From Pasteuria penetrans (lineage in GTDB: Bacteria > Bacillota > Bacilli > Thermoactinomycetales > Thermoactinomycetaceae), in the NCBI RefSeq assembly GCF_900538055.1, contig NZ_UZAC03000001.1, positions 186,001 through 250,000 on the forward strand: a stretch of DNA of 64,000 nt, in the 5' to 3' direction. The notes under the pieces were generated by a model, which saw nothing but the letters and a program-made list of their open reading frames with translations, made no database searches and had not been told where the DNA came from. The position numbers and the translations under genes are program-made. The stretch's first letter is position 1, and every line of letters starts with the position of its first letter. Below are positions 1 through 8,697 of the stretch, piece after piece.

Positions 1-394
1 TGTCCCCTCCCACTGCCAGAACACGCTTGATAAAAAAGCGGTGGTTTTCGATAAAGGGGAGCTTATAGTAGAGATTTGAAACGAAATCCATCTTTTCATA
101 ATCCTCGTCCCTCAAATCACCCGCTGACCCTGGGGGATGAAAAACCACCACGTCACAGCGCTCAGGATCCGACAGACGACTAACCAGGACCCTCTCCTTA
201 CTGGGATGAAAAATACCCTCAAAAAATCGTACGATGCCGAAGGAGGACGCCCCCTCTGGTTCACCGCCCGTCAGAGTGGGAAACATAGATCGACCATCCA
301 CGACAAATAAACTAACTACATAAAGCCGAATCACAACGATGGACACACCGACGATCGCAAGGAGGAGAAAGGGAAAAGGTTTCCCCCCTTTCAT
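1..394 (-). CDS. lepB: Signal peptidase I (5' part; gene continues past the left edge)
   Basis: Type I signal peptidase, which cuts Sec and Tat signal peptides on the outer face of the membrane. Reading leftward from the ATG at 392-394 gives 131 codons before the edge. Residues 8-33 form one membrane anchor. The catalytic serine box VDGRSMFPTL follows (Ser about 36), and the general-base lysine lies in RFFIKRVLAVGGD (Lys about 123). The Ser-Lys spacing of about 87 residues is wider than in short Bacillus SipS-type enzymes, so there is an insertion. An AAGGA sequence precedes the start. It lies downstream of metG on the same strand, separated by about 390 bp. Many exported proteins in the window would be its substrates. 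The C-terminus is not visible. Confidence 0.88.
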   Translation of the reverse strand, partial: MKGGKPFPFLLLAIVGVSIVVIRLYVVSLFVVDGRSMFPTLTGGEPEGASSFGIVRFFEGIFHPSKERVLVSRLSDPERCDVVVFHPPGSAGDLRDEDYEKMDFVSNLYYKLPFIENHRFFIKRVLAVGGD

Positions 395-783
395 GGGATC
401 CTTATACCCCTACCATACGAAATACCCTCCCAGGTATCCTCCCCGTGATTCCTACTCTGCTCCTCAGGTATCCCTAGTATGCAACAACCATACTTTTTTA
501 CTACAACAAAGTCATAAAATACATCCATCAATCAACTGCACCCCCTAAAGACATTCCAGATCGGCTCACACTATCCCAGGGTATAGAAACAGAAGGAACG
601 AAACTGGTCCCACATACCCAGATCGGTAAGTAACAAAAACAACCCCACCAGAGATCATCAGCACGAACGGTGAAAAAAACATCCCATCCACCAAAATCAA
701 CTCTTCTTCATGGGGAAGCCTGTAAAAACCAACGATTGAACATACCACACACCCCGAGCCCCATCATGAGGGACGACATCTCC
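395..783. other. Intergenic spacer between metG and the signal peptidase gene
   Basis: No gene is supported. A 60-codon frame on the minus strand (566-748, GTG start) could encode a short hydrophobic peptide with two possible membrane segments. It lacks a clear ribosome-binding site and resembles no family I know. No convincing terminator was seen. Confidence 0.4.
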
Positions 784-2379
784 TCAACCGTCCTGGGATA
801 AATTTTGCACAAGATACTCCGACTCTTCCTGTAAACTCAGGCGAAGAAACAAAGGCTCTACACAAAGCAACTTGGTTCCCACGGGGGGAGCCACAAATTG
901 ATCTGATTCCTCCCAACTAGCTACCTCTGTCAACCCCAACCGCTGACGGATTTTCCGAGCCGTACCTGGCAAAAAGGGCTGAATCAATAGACTAAGTCGG
1001 CGCAAAACGGCTAACAAGAACCACAACGTACCAGCAACAAGGTCCCGCCCCCCCGTTTTCACCTGATTCCAGGGCTGCTGCACCTCAATGAATCGATTGG
1101 CCGCCTTGATCAAATCCCAAATGGAAACCAGAGCCACCGAAAACTGGAGGCTGTCCAGAGACACCTCCACGGCCTTCGTTACCCGATCCGCCTCCCGCCG
1201 TAACGGCCCCTCCGTCTGCTCAGGGGCATCGGGCGAACATCCTTCACAATAACGATCCACCATGGTGATCGTACGATGACACAGATTACTAAAATCATTC
1301 ACCAAATCCGTATTGATCCGCATCAAAAAACGTTGGGGGGAAAAAACACCATCATCACCAAAGGGGACCTCACGAAGCAAATAGTACCGCAGGGAATCAC
1401 AACCATAACGCCGCACCAGAGCTCTAGGTCGAACCACATTTCCCTTGGACTTTGACATTTTCTCCCCAGCCACCTCAAAAAATCCATGGGCGAAAACCCG
1501 GCGCGGCAAGGGGAAATCGAGCGCCATGAGGAAAATGGGCCAGTAGACACCGTGAAAGCGGGCAATGTCCTTCCCAACCAACTGTACATCAGCTGGCCAA
1601 TACCGCATCCTCCCAGCTTCCCTCGACCCTCCTACCCTGTATCCAAGCACACTCAGATAATTGAACAGGGCATCCAACCAAACATAAACCACATGCTTGG
1701 GATCATCAGGTACGGGAACGCCCCACGAGAGAGCAATCCGGGAAATACTGATATCCGTAAGACCGGGATTGAGAAAATTGGCAACAACTTCATTTCGCCG
1801 CGACCTAGGCTGAAGAAAATCGGGATTCTCACGATAGTAATCGCGCAACCGATCCTCATAACGCTTCAGGCGAAAGAAATAACTCGGCTCCCGAATGAGT
1901 TCCCCCGGACGATGGCAATCAGGGCAACGCCCCTCCAAGCCCGATCGATCAGGAAAAAAAGATTCGCAATAAATGCAATAACGACCCTCATAAACGCCCA
2001 GATAAATATCGCCTTTCTCCTTTAGGTAAGCAAATACCTCCTGCACCACATTTCGATGCCGCTCCTGCGTCGTACGAATGAAATCGTCATATTGGATATC
2101 CAGCATCTCCCATGTGGACTGGATCCCGCGCACCATTTCATCCACAAAGATCTGCGGATCCTCACCTACGGTGGCCGCCTGCTTAGCAATTTTCTGCCCA
2201 TGCTCATCCGTGCCTGTCAAATAGAACACATCGTATCCTTGTGCACGCTTGAATCGAGCTAGCACATCACCCGCTATGGTTGTATACGCATGGCCTATAT
2301 GCAGTTGAGCATTGGGATAATAAACCGGCGTGGTTATATAGTAGGTCCCTTTTCCCCCCACAGAGCCAACCACCCCCAT
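784..2379 (-). CDS. metG: Methionyl-tRNA synthetase
   Basis: Cytoplasmic class I aminoacyl-tRNA synthetase that charges tRNA-Met with methionine using ATP. The N-terminal Rossmann fold begins TYYITTPVYYPN and carries the HIGH motif (LHIGHAY) near residue 27. A zinc knuckle CIYC...CPDC is inserted in the connective domain. The signature KMSKSKGN lies near residue 306. The C-terminus is the anticodon-binding helical bundle. The frame is open upstream to 2481, but homology begins only at about 2355. ATG at 2379 is chosen; GTG at 2361 is an alternative. At about 531 residues it stops where Bacillus MetS continues into a C-terminal tRNA-binding domain of about 110 residues, so that domain is absent. 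It follows herA on the same strand after about 230 bp; no T-box leader was seen. Confidence 0.93.
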   Translation of the reverse strand: MGVVGSVGGKGTYYITTPVYYPNAQLHIGHAYTTIAGDVLARFKRAQGYDVFYLTGTDEHGQKIAKQAATVGEDPQIFVDEMVRGIQSTWEMLDIQYDDFIRTTQERHRNVVQEVFAYLKEKGDIYLGVYEGRYCIYCESFFPDRSGLEGRCPDCHRPGELIREPSYFFRLKRYEDRLRDYYRENPDFLQPRSRRNEVVANFLNPGLTDISISRIALSWGVPVPDDPKHVVYVWLDALFNYLSVLGYRVGGSREAGRMRYWPADVQLVGKDIARFHGVYWPIFLMALDFPLPRRVFAHGFFEVAGEKMSKSKGNVVRPRALVRRYGCDSLRYYLLREVPFGDDGVFSPQRFLMRINTDLVNDFSNLCHRTITMVDRYCEGCSPDAPEQTEGPLRREADRVTKAVEVSLDSLQFSVALVSIWDLIKAANRFIEVQQPWNQVKTGGRDLVAGTLWFLLAVLRRLSLLIQPFLPGTARKIRQRLGLTEVASWEESDQFVAPPVGTKLLCVEPLFLRLSLQEESEYLVQNLSQDG

Positions 2380-2609
2380 CCTTGGTATACAAAAACTGCC
2401 GCATCCACGGAGATGGAAAGAACAACCTCTCCCGTTTACCCAGCACACACCCCACATCATGGGAAATTCCCTGTGCCGCATCCCTAGCTACAGGAAACCA
2501 ATCAATCGCCCGGACCCTCACAGGGCCACCCGCATCGCACACTAAGCTCGTCGTCCATTGTACCATCTTCTGGTAGTCCCATGCAACTGACCACCCCATT
2601 CCTACCCCC

Positions 2610-4481
2610 CTATTGGGATGAAGAAACCAATGTATAAAGACAGTCGAGTGGTGTAGTTTTCTTTTGCAAACGTCCATCTGCCACCCATTGGTCCAACTGT
2701 TGGCGCAAACGATCTACGCTCCAACTGGGATCCACAGTTTGTAACACCCCTAATAAATGGGCATCACGCAGGGGTAACAAGGGCACCACACGTTTCCAAT
2801 ATTTTTCCCCCGCTAGCGCTTTCCTCTCCCTAAGCTCAGCAAAGGGATCTGTGGCATGGGGAGACTGTGTGTGGGCACAACGGATTCGAATAGAAACGGT
2901 CCTCCCCAGCACGGCGGAGGAAACAAAGGCATCACCCGAACGTAAATAGGGTAACCGTCGCGCCTCCTCCGTTGTCAGATCTGTTTCCTCCCGTAGGGTG
3001 GCGATATCACTCCCCCGGACCGTCCGAAAAATGAATTTCGTATTCAACTGGGCCGTTATCGTTTCATCCAATAACGTCGGACGCTGCGTGGCTAGAACAA
3101 GAAAAACACCATATTTCCTACCTTCCTGCGCTATCTCACGGAACGTGCTCTTGGAGGGGGACTCCCACCCCTTGGGCGCAAAACGATGGGCTTCATCCGT
3201 TACAATCACAAAAGGAGGGAAAAAAGGTTTTTCTCCCGGAGCATCCCTGTAATCACGACGTTTTTTGTAAAGCATTCCCGAAAGATACGCAGCAAAAACC
3301 TGCAATAACCAACTACTACCTTGTAGTACAACCATTTGGCATTGTTCCAAGCCCTCCACGATTGGCCCAACACCTGATTGAAACAGACCCGCTCTCTCCA
3401 GTCTCCGTAATCGCCAATGGACACCGTGGATAGAGGCTAGAGGAAGGGAGGAATGTTGTTGCCACAGGGCGTATAAATCACGGGCACGTGCGGCTTCCAT
3501 CGGGTCACTACTCCCCAAGGAACGTTCCAGGCCTTGTCTACCCTCCTCCAATGCCTGTACTAGATTTGCAAGCCGATCCGAAAAGGACGTTAACGAATCC
3601 CCCCTGCGGTGCAACGCCTGAACCACGTGCACCATAGCCTCCGAGAAAGACCCCCCAGCGGCCTGTAACAGCTGCGACAAATCACCCGCACAAAGCGAAG
3701 TAAAGTCAACCCCGACATCCTTACCCGCGATCCAATGTCGACACTGGGTGGCGTACATAGAGGAATCAGAAATGGAACCCGTCATAGGAACCCCCTCCTC
3801 CCCCAAAAAAATCATCTCAAAATGGGGATCCAGAACCACACAGGGAATGGATAGCTTCATAAACTCCTCTAACATTACCTTAGTGGCAAAGGATTTCCCC
3901 GATCCGGAACCGCCAAAAATACCTACGTGGGGATATTGTGACAACGTCCGCGCATCGAAAATAAAGGGCACCCCACACTGTTCCCGTAAATCACCTGCCG
4001 GCTCACGGATCATCAGCTGCTGCTTCCATTCCTCCGAGAGGGAAGAATTGAGAAACTGTGTCCCCTGTATCTCCCCTAACACCATCCCATCCGACGGAAG
4101 AGCTGTAACCAGAAGGGACCTCACCTCCGGGAAAGCGGGATGACGAACAGAACAACCCGTCTGAATCGGTCGGGGTGCTGCAACCAGTAGTCGTACCTTG
4201 GCTACATGAACCTCATCAGAACCTACGTCATACCCCAGATGAAGCAATGATTCTAAAACTTGCTTGTCCATCACCGGCTTATCCCAATCCATAGGTAATA
4301 ATGGATTATAGGAAAAGGCCTCTATCACCTCCCCGCAAGGATGATCCAAACGTGGATCCTCCAGGATTAAGAATTCCTGAATATGAAAACGATGCTGACG
4401 AGAAACAACATGCGCCTCAAAGGGCGTTGTAATCCCAACTACTTGCAAAAAAACACCCCCCCATTCGCTCGCACTGGACAA
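2610..4481 (-). CDS. herA: HerA-family DNA translocase ATPase (main reading frame)
   Basis: HerA/FtsK-superfamily hexameric ATPase that in archaea and some bacteria partners NurA nuclease in DNA-end resection or translocation. Walker A GGSGSGKS is near residue 190. Walker B is VIVTDEAH near 425, followed by the arginine-rich ATQRPTLLDETI segment, as in HerA. The N-terminal part (from FLQVVGITTPFEAHVV) resembles the end of a HAS-barrel. The first codon in this frame is only a TTG at 4481, without a good ribosome-binding site. The missing N-terminus appears in another frame immediately upstream (4417-4671), joined across a run of 7 G and a run of 7 T (minus strand). Its partner nurA lies just upstream, and the pair supports the name. 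Function is inferred from the family. Confidence 0.82.
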   Translation of the reverse strand: MSSASEWGGVFLQVVGITTPFEAHVVSRQHRFHIQEFLILEDPRLDHPCGEVIEAFSYNPLLPMDWDKPVMDKQVLESLLHLGYDVGSDEVHVAKVRLLVAAPRPIQTGCSVRHPAFPEVRSLLVTALPSDGMVLGEIQGTQFLNSSLSEEWKQQLMIREPAGDLREQCGVPFIFDARTLSQYPHVGIFGGSGSGKSFATKVMLEEFMKLSIPCVVLDPHFEMIFLGEEGVPMTGSISDSSMYATQCRHWIAGKDVGVDFTSLCAGDLSQLLQAAGGSFSEAMVHVVQALHRRGDSLTSFSDRLANLVQALEEGRQGLERSLGSSDPMEAARARDLYALWQQHSSLPLASIHGVHWRLRRLERAGLFQSGVGPIVEGLEQCQMVVLQGSSWLLQVFAAYLSGMLYKKRRDYRDAPGEKPFFPPFVIVTDEAHRFAPKGWESPSKSTFREIAQEGRKYGVFLVLATQRPTLLDETITAQLNTKFIFRTVRGSDIATLREETDLTTEEARRLPYLRSGDAFVSSAVLGRTVSIRIRCAHTQSPHATDPFAELRERKALAGEKYWKRVVPLLPLRDAHLLGVLQTVDPSWSVDRLRQQLDQWVADGRLQKKTTPLDCLYTLVSSSQ

Positions 4482-4671
4482 GGGAACCCTCCCGAATCCA
4501 CCCCTCTACCTGGGAATTGGGAAACCTTCCTCTCCCAAGCCCCATAAATCTTGCTCCCTTACTAGGATTATGTACATCTTCACCCAATAGGGCCTTTATA
4601 CCTCTTATAGGATCCCGATGGGCAAGATCCTCTTTATCGTCCACCCCTACCCATTTTCTATCACTATCCAT
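4417..4671 (-). pseudogene. herA: N-terminal HerA (HAS-barrel) segment, out of frame with the main herA frame
   Basis: An 84-codon frame starting ATG at 4671 reads through VEGWIREGSLVQCERMGG and then goes off as CFFAS. In the next frame the text continues GGVFLQVVGITTPFEA. Joined, the two give a continuous HerA-type N-terminus. The switch point lies at the C7 and A7 runs (plus strand about 4444-4462). I read this as one gene, 2610-4671, broken by a one-base homopolymer change that is either real or a sequencing error. As a separate gene it makes no sense. Confidence 0.6.
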
Positions 4672-4915
4672 GGTATCCTAAATTCATATAATGAAATAAT
4701 ATAATTTATAAAAGAGATAAGCTGAAAAGCAGGACAGAAACACTCAATCGTACCATATTGAGAAAAACACCGGTCACGATGGTTCACAGAGGTCTATGTC
4801 CATCTACCCTCCCCCACCAACGTACACGAATGCCTATCGGGGAATAAAAACCAACGACTTCCCTATCGAAAAGCATCGATACCGATCAACTGGATGGACA
4901 GTTTTACAGGAAAAA
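4672..4915. other. herA-nurA spacer with a promoter-like repeat
   Basis: AT-rich near 4680-4720. On the minus strand, TTGATC (4884-4889), a 17-bp spacer and ATAGGG (4861-4866) resemble the duplicated promoter modules in front of abrB. The -10 box is poor. It may be a decayed third copy serving herA. Confidence 0.35.
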
Positions 4916-5872
4916 TTACAAAAAACGATCCGCACGCTTAGGATATAGAAACCGACGACATACATCGGGATCAAGAAAGGAATGAGCTAACATTTTCAGG
5001 AAACAATGGGTCAAACGAACACGGTAATCCACAATATCCAACCAATAGGGAATACCCCTTCCCTGCTCCGGTGTACTATTCTGCAAAAAATTAAGCAAAA
5101 AGCCCCGCTCCTCCTCCTGCCCCCGCAAACCATCAACCACTACAGGCTGAGGATGGGAGGAAAGACGAACCGCCGTCCGCCAGAAAAGGTCGTTGCAACG
5201 ATCACTATAGGGAAATCTCCAAGCTTCCCCCTGTCGGAGCGCACCATAGAGTAGTACCCTGTCCTCAAAACAACCCAGATCGGGCCACAATTGCGCCAAT
5301 TGCTGACTCGCTATCTCCTCGCCAACGCCCAGGAGGTAGGTTTGCCGCTCCTCCGCCATCCTACAGAGGGAGGCCGTTGCCTGTTTTGCATGACGATGAA
5401 AATATAATAGAGTTCCGTCCATCATAACAACCCTGGGTGCCCATTTATGAACCGATTCTCGGGCAACCTGCAATTCCATATCCAACATGTAGGAACTAGG
5501 ATTGAAATCCTCATCACCTTCTTCCATACCCTTCATCACCACCTCCCTGCGCCAGATCTCCCCACCTTTCGTGAATTTGGATAGAGCTTGAAATAAAAAA
5601 ATTTTTTTATTCGAGGAACTAGGGATGGTGTTGAAGGAACCATCCACAGCAACCAAGCCGCGATCCTGAAACCATTCCCGATAGACGGGGGATGAAATAC
5701 GGACGAGAGGAAACAATCCCCCCATTTCCTGAAGACGAACCCTGATATCAGCCATCCTCACCCTCTTTTGCTCCTGCAGCAAATATTGATTGATCTCCCG
5801 CAACTGGTTGGACAGCGAGGGGGGAGAAGAGAAATCCTCTGTAAATGGGGATACTGATGGACGAAACGACAT
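4916..5872 (-). CDS. nurA: NurA-domain nuclease
   Basis: NurA-family 5'-3' nuclease, expected to be driven by HerA during DNA-end processing. The metal-binding motifs are visible: VAVDGS near residue 74, the VVMMDGTLL strand near 148, a GVGEEIAS segment, and the C-terminal YWLDIVDYRVRLT strand. Length is about 318 residues, normal for the family. The frame is open to 5917, but ATG at 5872 is chosen because GGGAGGGTG lies 8-9 bases upstream. It precedes herA on the same strand, the usual nurA-herA pairing. No mre11/rad50 homologues are in the window, so the role here (break repair or defence) cannot be settled from sequence. Confidence 0.8.
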   Translation of the reverse strand: MSFRPSVSPFTEDFSSPPSLSNQLREINQYLLQEQKRVRMADIRVRLQEMGGLFPLVRISSPVYREWFQDRGLVAVDGSFNTIPSSSNKKIFLFQALSKFTKGGEIWRREVVMKGMEEGDEDFNPSSYMLDMELQVARESVHKWAPRVVMMDGTLLYFHRHAKQATASLCRMAEERQTYLLGVGEEIASQQLAQLWPDLGCFEDRVLLYGALRQGEAWRFPYSDRCNDLFWRTAVRLSSHPQPVVVDGLRGQEEERGFLLNFLQNSTPEQGRGIPYWLDIVDYRVRLTHCFLKMLAHSFLDPDVCRRFLYPKRADRFL

Positions 5873-6056
5873 GACCCTATCACCCTCCCTGAACACAATC
5901 CCAAAAAATGTATGCAAACGTATGCAAATGTTTACATTGACCCTTTATCGTAAATTTTATACCCATAAACAAAGAAAAACCAGCTTCATAAAATAAATTA
6001 TCAGTTATAAAATTAAGATAATTATCGCCATTTTCCATCGAACGAATGGGAAATAG

Positions 6057-6085
6057 TTGACAGATATAGCAATACTTGGTATGAT
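6057..6085 (+). promoter_or_regulatory. Sigma-A promoter, distal copy, upstream of abrB
   Basis: TTGACA (6057-6062), a spacer of exactly 17 bp, then TATGAT (6080-6085). It is part of a module of about 50 bp repeated at 6218-6246. Confidence 0.65.
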
Positions 6086-6217
6086 ATCTTACATTCGTGG
6101 GGGTCTATGTTTGTACATTTTGCAACTCTGGGAACGGGGGTCCTCAAAGTTTAAAATAAATTATAAAAAAAATTACAATAGAAATACCATTCCATTGATT
6201 TACCCTGCGGGAAGTAG

Positions 6218-6246
6218 TTGATCGGTATAGGAATGTTTGATACGAT
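6218..6246 (+). promoter_or_regulatory. Sigma-A promoter, proximal copy, upstream of abrB
   Basis: TTGATC (6218-6223), 17 bp, TACGAT (6241-6246). The surrounding AGTTGATCGGTATAGGAAT matches the distal copy at most positions, so the module was duplicated. It would give a leader of about 290 bases before the abrB start. Confidence 0.5.
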
Positions 6247-6545
6247 ATCCTACGATGGTTCTTTTGTCTACACTGGTAGGATGGGTTTTCTTCTGCCCTG
6301 AGAGTGCATCCGCTTTCGCATCCCTCCCAGTTGCATTCGCGCTACCCCCACATCCCGTTATATTGACATCAGCAACTACACCACCCACTTATATCCCTTG
6401 GGGATTGCAGCCCGATCACCGCGGTCGTTTTGATGGTTGCAATCGGTTGATGGCACACCAAAGGGAGGAATACCTACCGTTTTACACGGATATTCCTCCT
6501 CATCGGGAAAGGTTTTCTGAGTGCCCAGTTGGAAGGGGGTTAGGT

Positions 6546-6818
6546 ATGCTCAAGTCCACGGGGATTGTCCGTAAAGTGGACGAATTGGGAAGGGTTGTCA
6601 TTCCAATCGAACTGAGACGAACACTATGCATCAGTGAGAAAGACGCGCTGGAAATCTACGTTGAAGCGGAACACATCGTGTTGAAAAAATACGAACCCAC
6701 TTGCATTTTCACAGGTACAATCGAAGAAACGATTCGTTATCGCGATAAGGTCGTCAGCAAGTCCTGTGTGGAGGAAATGTACTCTCTCCTACAAAACGAA
6801 CCGGATGACCCCTACTGA
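6546..6818 (+). CDS. abrB: AbrB-family transition-state regulator
   Basis: DNA-binding regulator with the N-terminal swapped-hairpin domain (MLKSTGIVRKVDELGR, then VVIPIELRRTL), about 90 residues. The C-terminal part (CIFTGTIEETIRYRD...) matches the AbrB dimerisation region rather than SpoVT. In Bacillus AbrB represses stationary-phase and sporulation genes. ATG at 6546 is chosen because GGAAGGGGG lies 7-8 bases upstream and homology starts there. The frame is open to 6237, with an in-frame hydrophobic stretch after an ATG at 6255 that I regard as leader. abrB sits near metG, as in B. subtilis, but with nurA-herA in between. Two sigma-A-like promoter copies precede it. Confidence 0.85.
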   Translation: MLKSTGIVRKVDELGRVVIPIELRRTLCISEKDALEIYVEAEHIVLKKYEPTCIFTGTIEETIRYRDKVVSKSCVEEMYSLLQNEPDDPY

Positions 6819-6959
6819 AAAACATTGTGGCCAATGTTTATGTTGTATGAGATCCAAGGGCCCCCCGCGGTAGCCTTCGTGGATTGCCCTGGTGTATCTC
6901 TCTGACATCAAAGTTCAGTAAGGCCCCATCCCGGGTTCTGCAGGGTTTGTACCATGTCC

Positions 6960-7433
6960 TCATGATCCAGATGAATCTTGGGAATCTTGGGAATCCTGGG
7001 AATCCTCCTTAGAAGTATCACTCTGGCCCGATCGATCCAGGGCATCGTCCGTACGCTTCACCTGCGCTACCTCTACCATCAGGGGTATATCAGGGGCGGC
7101 CGTACGGATTCTTTTTGTCACAGTGGACTTAAGTTGGTCGTAAACCTCTGAATCCAACGTTCTCTCAGGAACAATGTATAGCTTCTTGGTCCCCTGTCCC
7201 ATTTTGTCGGATGTACCACCGGAAAACATGGATATAGCAACATCCTCAACCCCATCTACGGCCTTTGCAGCCTTTCCAAGACTAACCAAGCGCTTCATAT
7301 CGGAAAGGTTGCCGGTAATATTGTCGCTACCACGAAAATCGGATGGCCTCCTCATAGTACACCCGGCCCCGGCTAACATCAGGAGTGAACATCCTACCCC
7401 TATTGTGCTCCATGTAGGAAAAGCATGCTTCAT
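6960..7433 (-). CDS. YhcN/YlaJ-type sporulation lipoprotein
   Basis: 157 residues. A hydrophobic N-terminus ends in LMLAGAGC, a near-consensus lipobox with Cys about 25, so the protein is probably lipid-anchored. The central part (MKRLVSLGKAAKAVDGVEDV, then LYIVPERTLDSEVYDQLKS and a Thr/Lys/Arg-rich helix) matches the YhcN/YlaJ family, whose Bacillus members are forespore-expressed and found in spores. The C-terminus is a short tandem of SQD triplets. It is convergent with abrB across a gap of about 140 bp. Exact role unknown. Confidence 0.72.
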   Translation of the reverse strand: MKHAFPTWSTIGVGCSLLMLAGAGCTMRRPSDFRGSDNITGNLSDMKRLVSLGKAAKAVDGVEDVAISMFSGGTSDKMGQGTKKLYIVPERTLDSEVYDQLKSTVTKRIRTAAPDIPLMVEVAQVKRTDDALDRSGQSDTSKEDSQDSQDSQDSSGS

Positions 7434-7758
7434 CAGTGAACCCCCCTATACTGTCGCTAGGGTACCTCACCTTCGCATAGCTTATACATTCCCGTCAGTG
7501 GTGGGCACAGTCCCTCCTAACACGGGGGACATACTCCCTCTCGTCCTTTGGAACATCGCCACAGACCCAACCAACCCATTCCCCCATCCACCGGAATCAG
7601 TGTACCATATCCATAATGGGAAACGGAAATACGAAACTACTCATGATGATATCGGAATCATTCGTCCCTCCATCCCTTCGATTTCAGGTGCATACCCTAC
7701 GATCAACGGAGGAAACCGCAAATGGAATAGCCATCCCCATTTCCCACCACCAACCATC
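7434..7758. other. Spacer between whiA and the sporulation lipoprotein gene
   Basis: No gene or clear signal recognised. In Bacillus the gene after whiA is crh; no Crh-like frame is present here. Confidence 0.5.
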
Positions 7759-8697
7759 TTACAGTTGACTCGCCATACCCTCCAACCTTCGCAACCGATA
7801 ATTGACGGACGATTTACTTACCTGGCCACTTGGTAACAATTTACCAATTTCCTCGAGGCTCAATTCAGGATGTTCCCGTCGCAATTCAGCCACCTCGCGT
7901 AGATGTACCGGTAACTTCTCCAAACCTATCATCTGATCCAACCTACCAATACTGTCAATCTGACGCATGGCGGCCCGCACCGTCCTATTAAGGTTAGCGG
8001 TTTCGCAATTGACCGTGCGGTTGACAGAATTGCGCACCCCTTTAAGAATACGGACATTTTCAAAGGTCAACAGGGAAGGATGCGCACCCACCAAGCGTAA
8101 AAAGGTCCCAATCTTCTCACCCTCTTTAAGGTAGACAACCCTAGCATTTTTCCTCCGGATTTGTTTGGGATGAAGATGCAGTCTCACCATCAATTCACAG
8201 AGGAATCGGCTATACTGGGACCCCGATACGATGATCTCCAAGTGATAAGAACCCTTTTCAGGATCACTCACGGACCCACCCGCTAGAAAAGCCCCCCGTA
8301 TGTGGGCGCGACAACAACAACCTTTCTTCACCAACCCCCGAACCACACTCACCCCACCCCCAAACTGTAGGGATGTTCCGCGTCCACAGAGGGCCAAATC
8401 ACGGAGAACATGTTCTACATTTTGTTTCCATTGCAACTGATAAATTCGATTCTTTCGTAAACGCATCCTACGACGAACAACGACTTCCGGGGCCACGCCA
8501 TATCTATCCTTAAACGATCGGAAGAGGTAACGAGCAACAGCTGCATTTTCCGTACTGATTCTAAGTGTAGACCCCCCCTCTGAAACTATGTCCCCGTTCA
8601 TTTTTACCAGGGCGCTAAGCAGGGCACGCTGACAACAGGCTCGCCCCCCAATGGATTGTACAATTTCACGTTTGATTGAAGATGAAAATGAACTCAC
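7759..8697 (-). CDS. whiA: DNA-binding protein WhiA
   Basis: WhiA homologue, 312 residues, close to the usual length. The N-terminal region resembles a LAGLIDADG homing-endonuclease fold (RGAFLAGGSVSDPEKGSYHLE near residue 130). The C-terminal helix-turn-helix contains the family signature NRTVNCETANLNRT near 235. Bacterial WhiA proteins bind DNA and influence cell division and, in actinomycetes, sporulation. In Bacilli the protein supports division and chromosome segregation. Start: GTG at 8697 preceded by AAGGGGG. The yvcK-type neighbours usual in Bacillus are not present; the upstream side is repeat-rich DNA, which suggests the cluster was broken here. Confidence 0.92.
   Translation of the reverse strand: MSSFSSSIKREIVQSIGGRACCQRALLSALVKMNGDIVSEGGSTLRISTENAAVARYLFRSFKDRYGVAPEVVVRRRMRLRKNRIYQLQWKQNVEHVLRDLALCGRGTSLQFGGGVSVVRGLVKKGCCCRAHIRGAFLAGGSVSDPEKGSYHLEIIVSGSQYSRFLCELMVRLHLHPKQIRRKNARVVYLKEGEKIGTFLRLVGAHPSLLTFENVRILKGVRNSVNRTVNCETANLNRTVRAAMRQIDSIGRLDQMIGLEKLPVHLREVAELRREHPELSLEEIGKLLPSGQVSKSSVNYRLRRLEGMASQL

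Noticed and set aside
566-748. 60-codon hydrophobic frame downstream of metG
   Set aside because: GTG start without a ribosome-binding site and a stop just upstream; no family resemblance. Kept only as a remark in the spacer entry.
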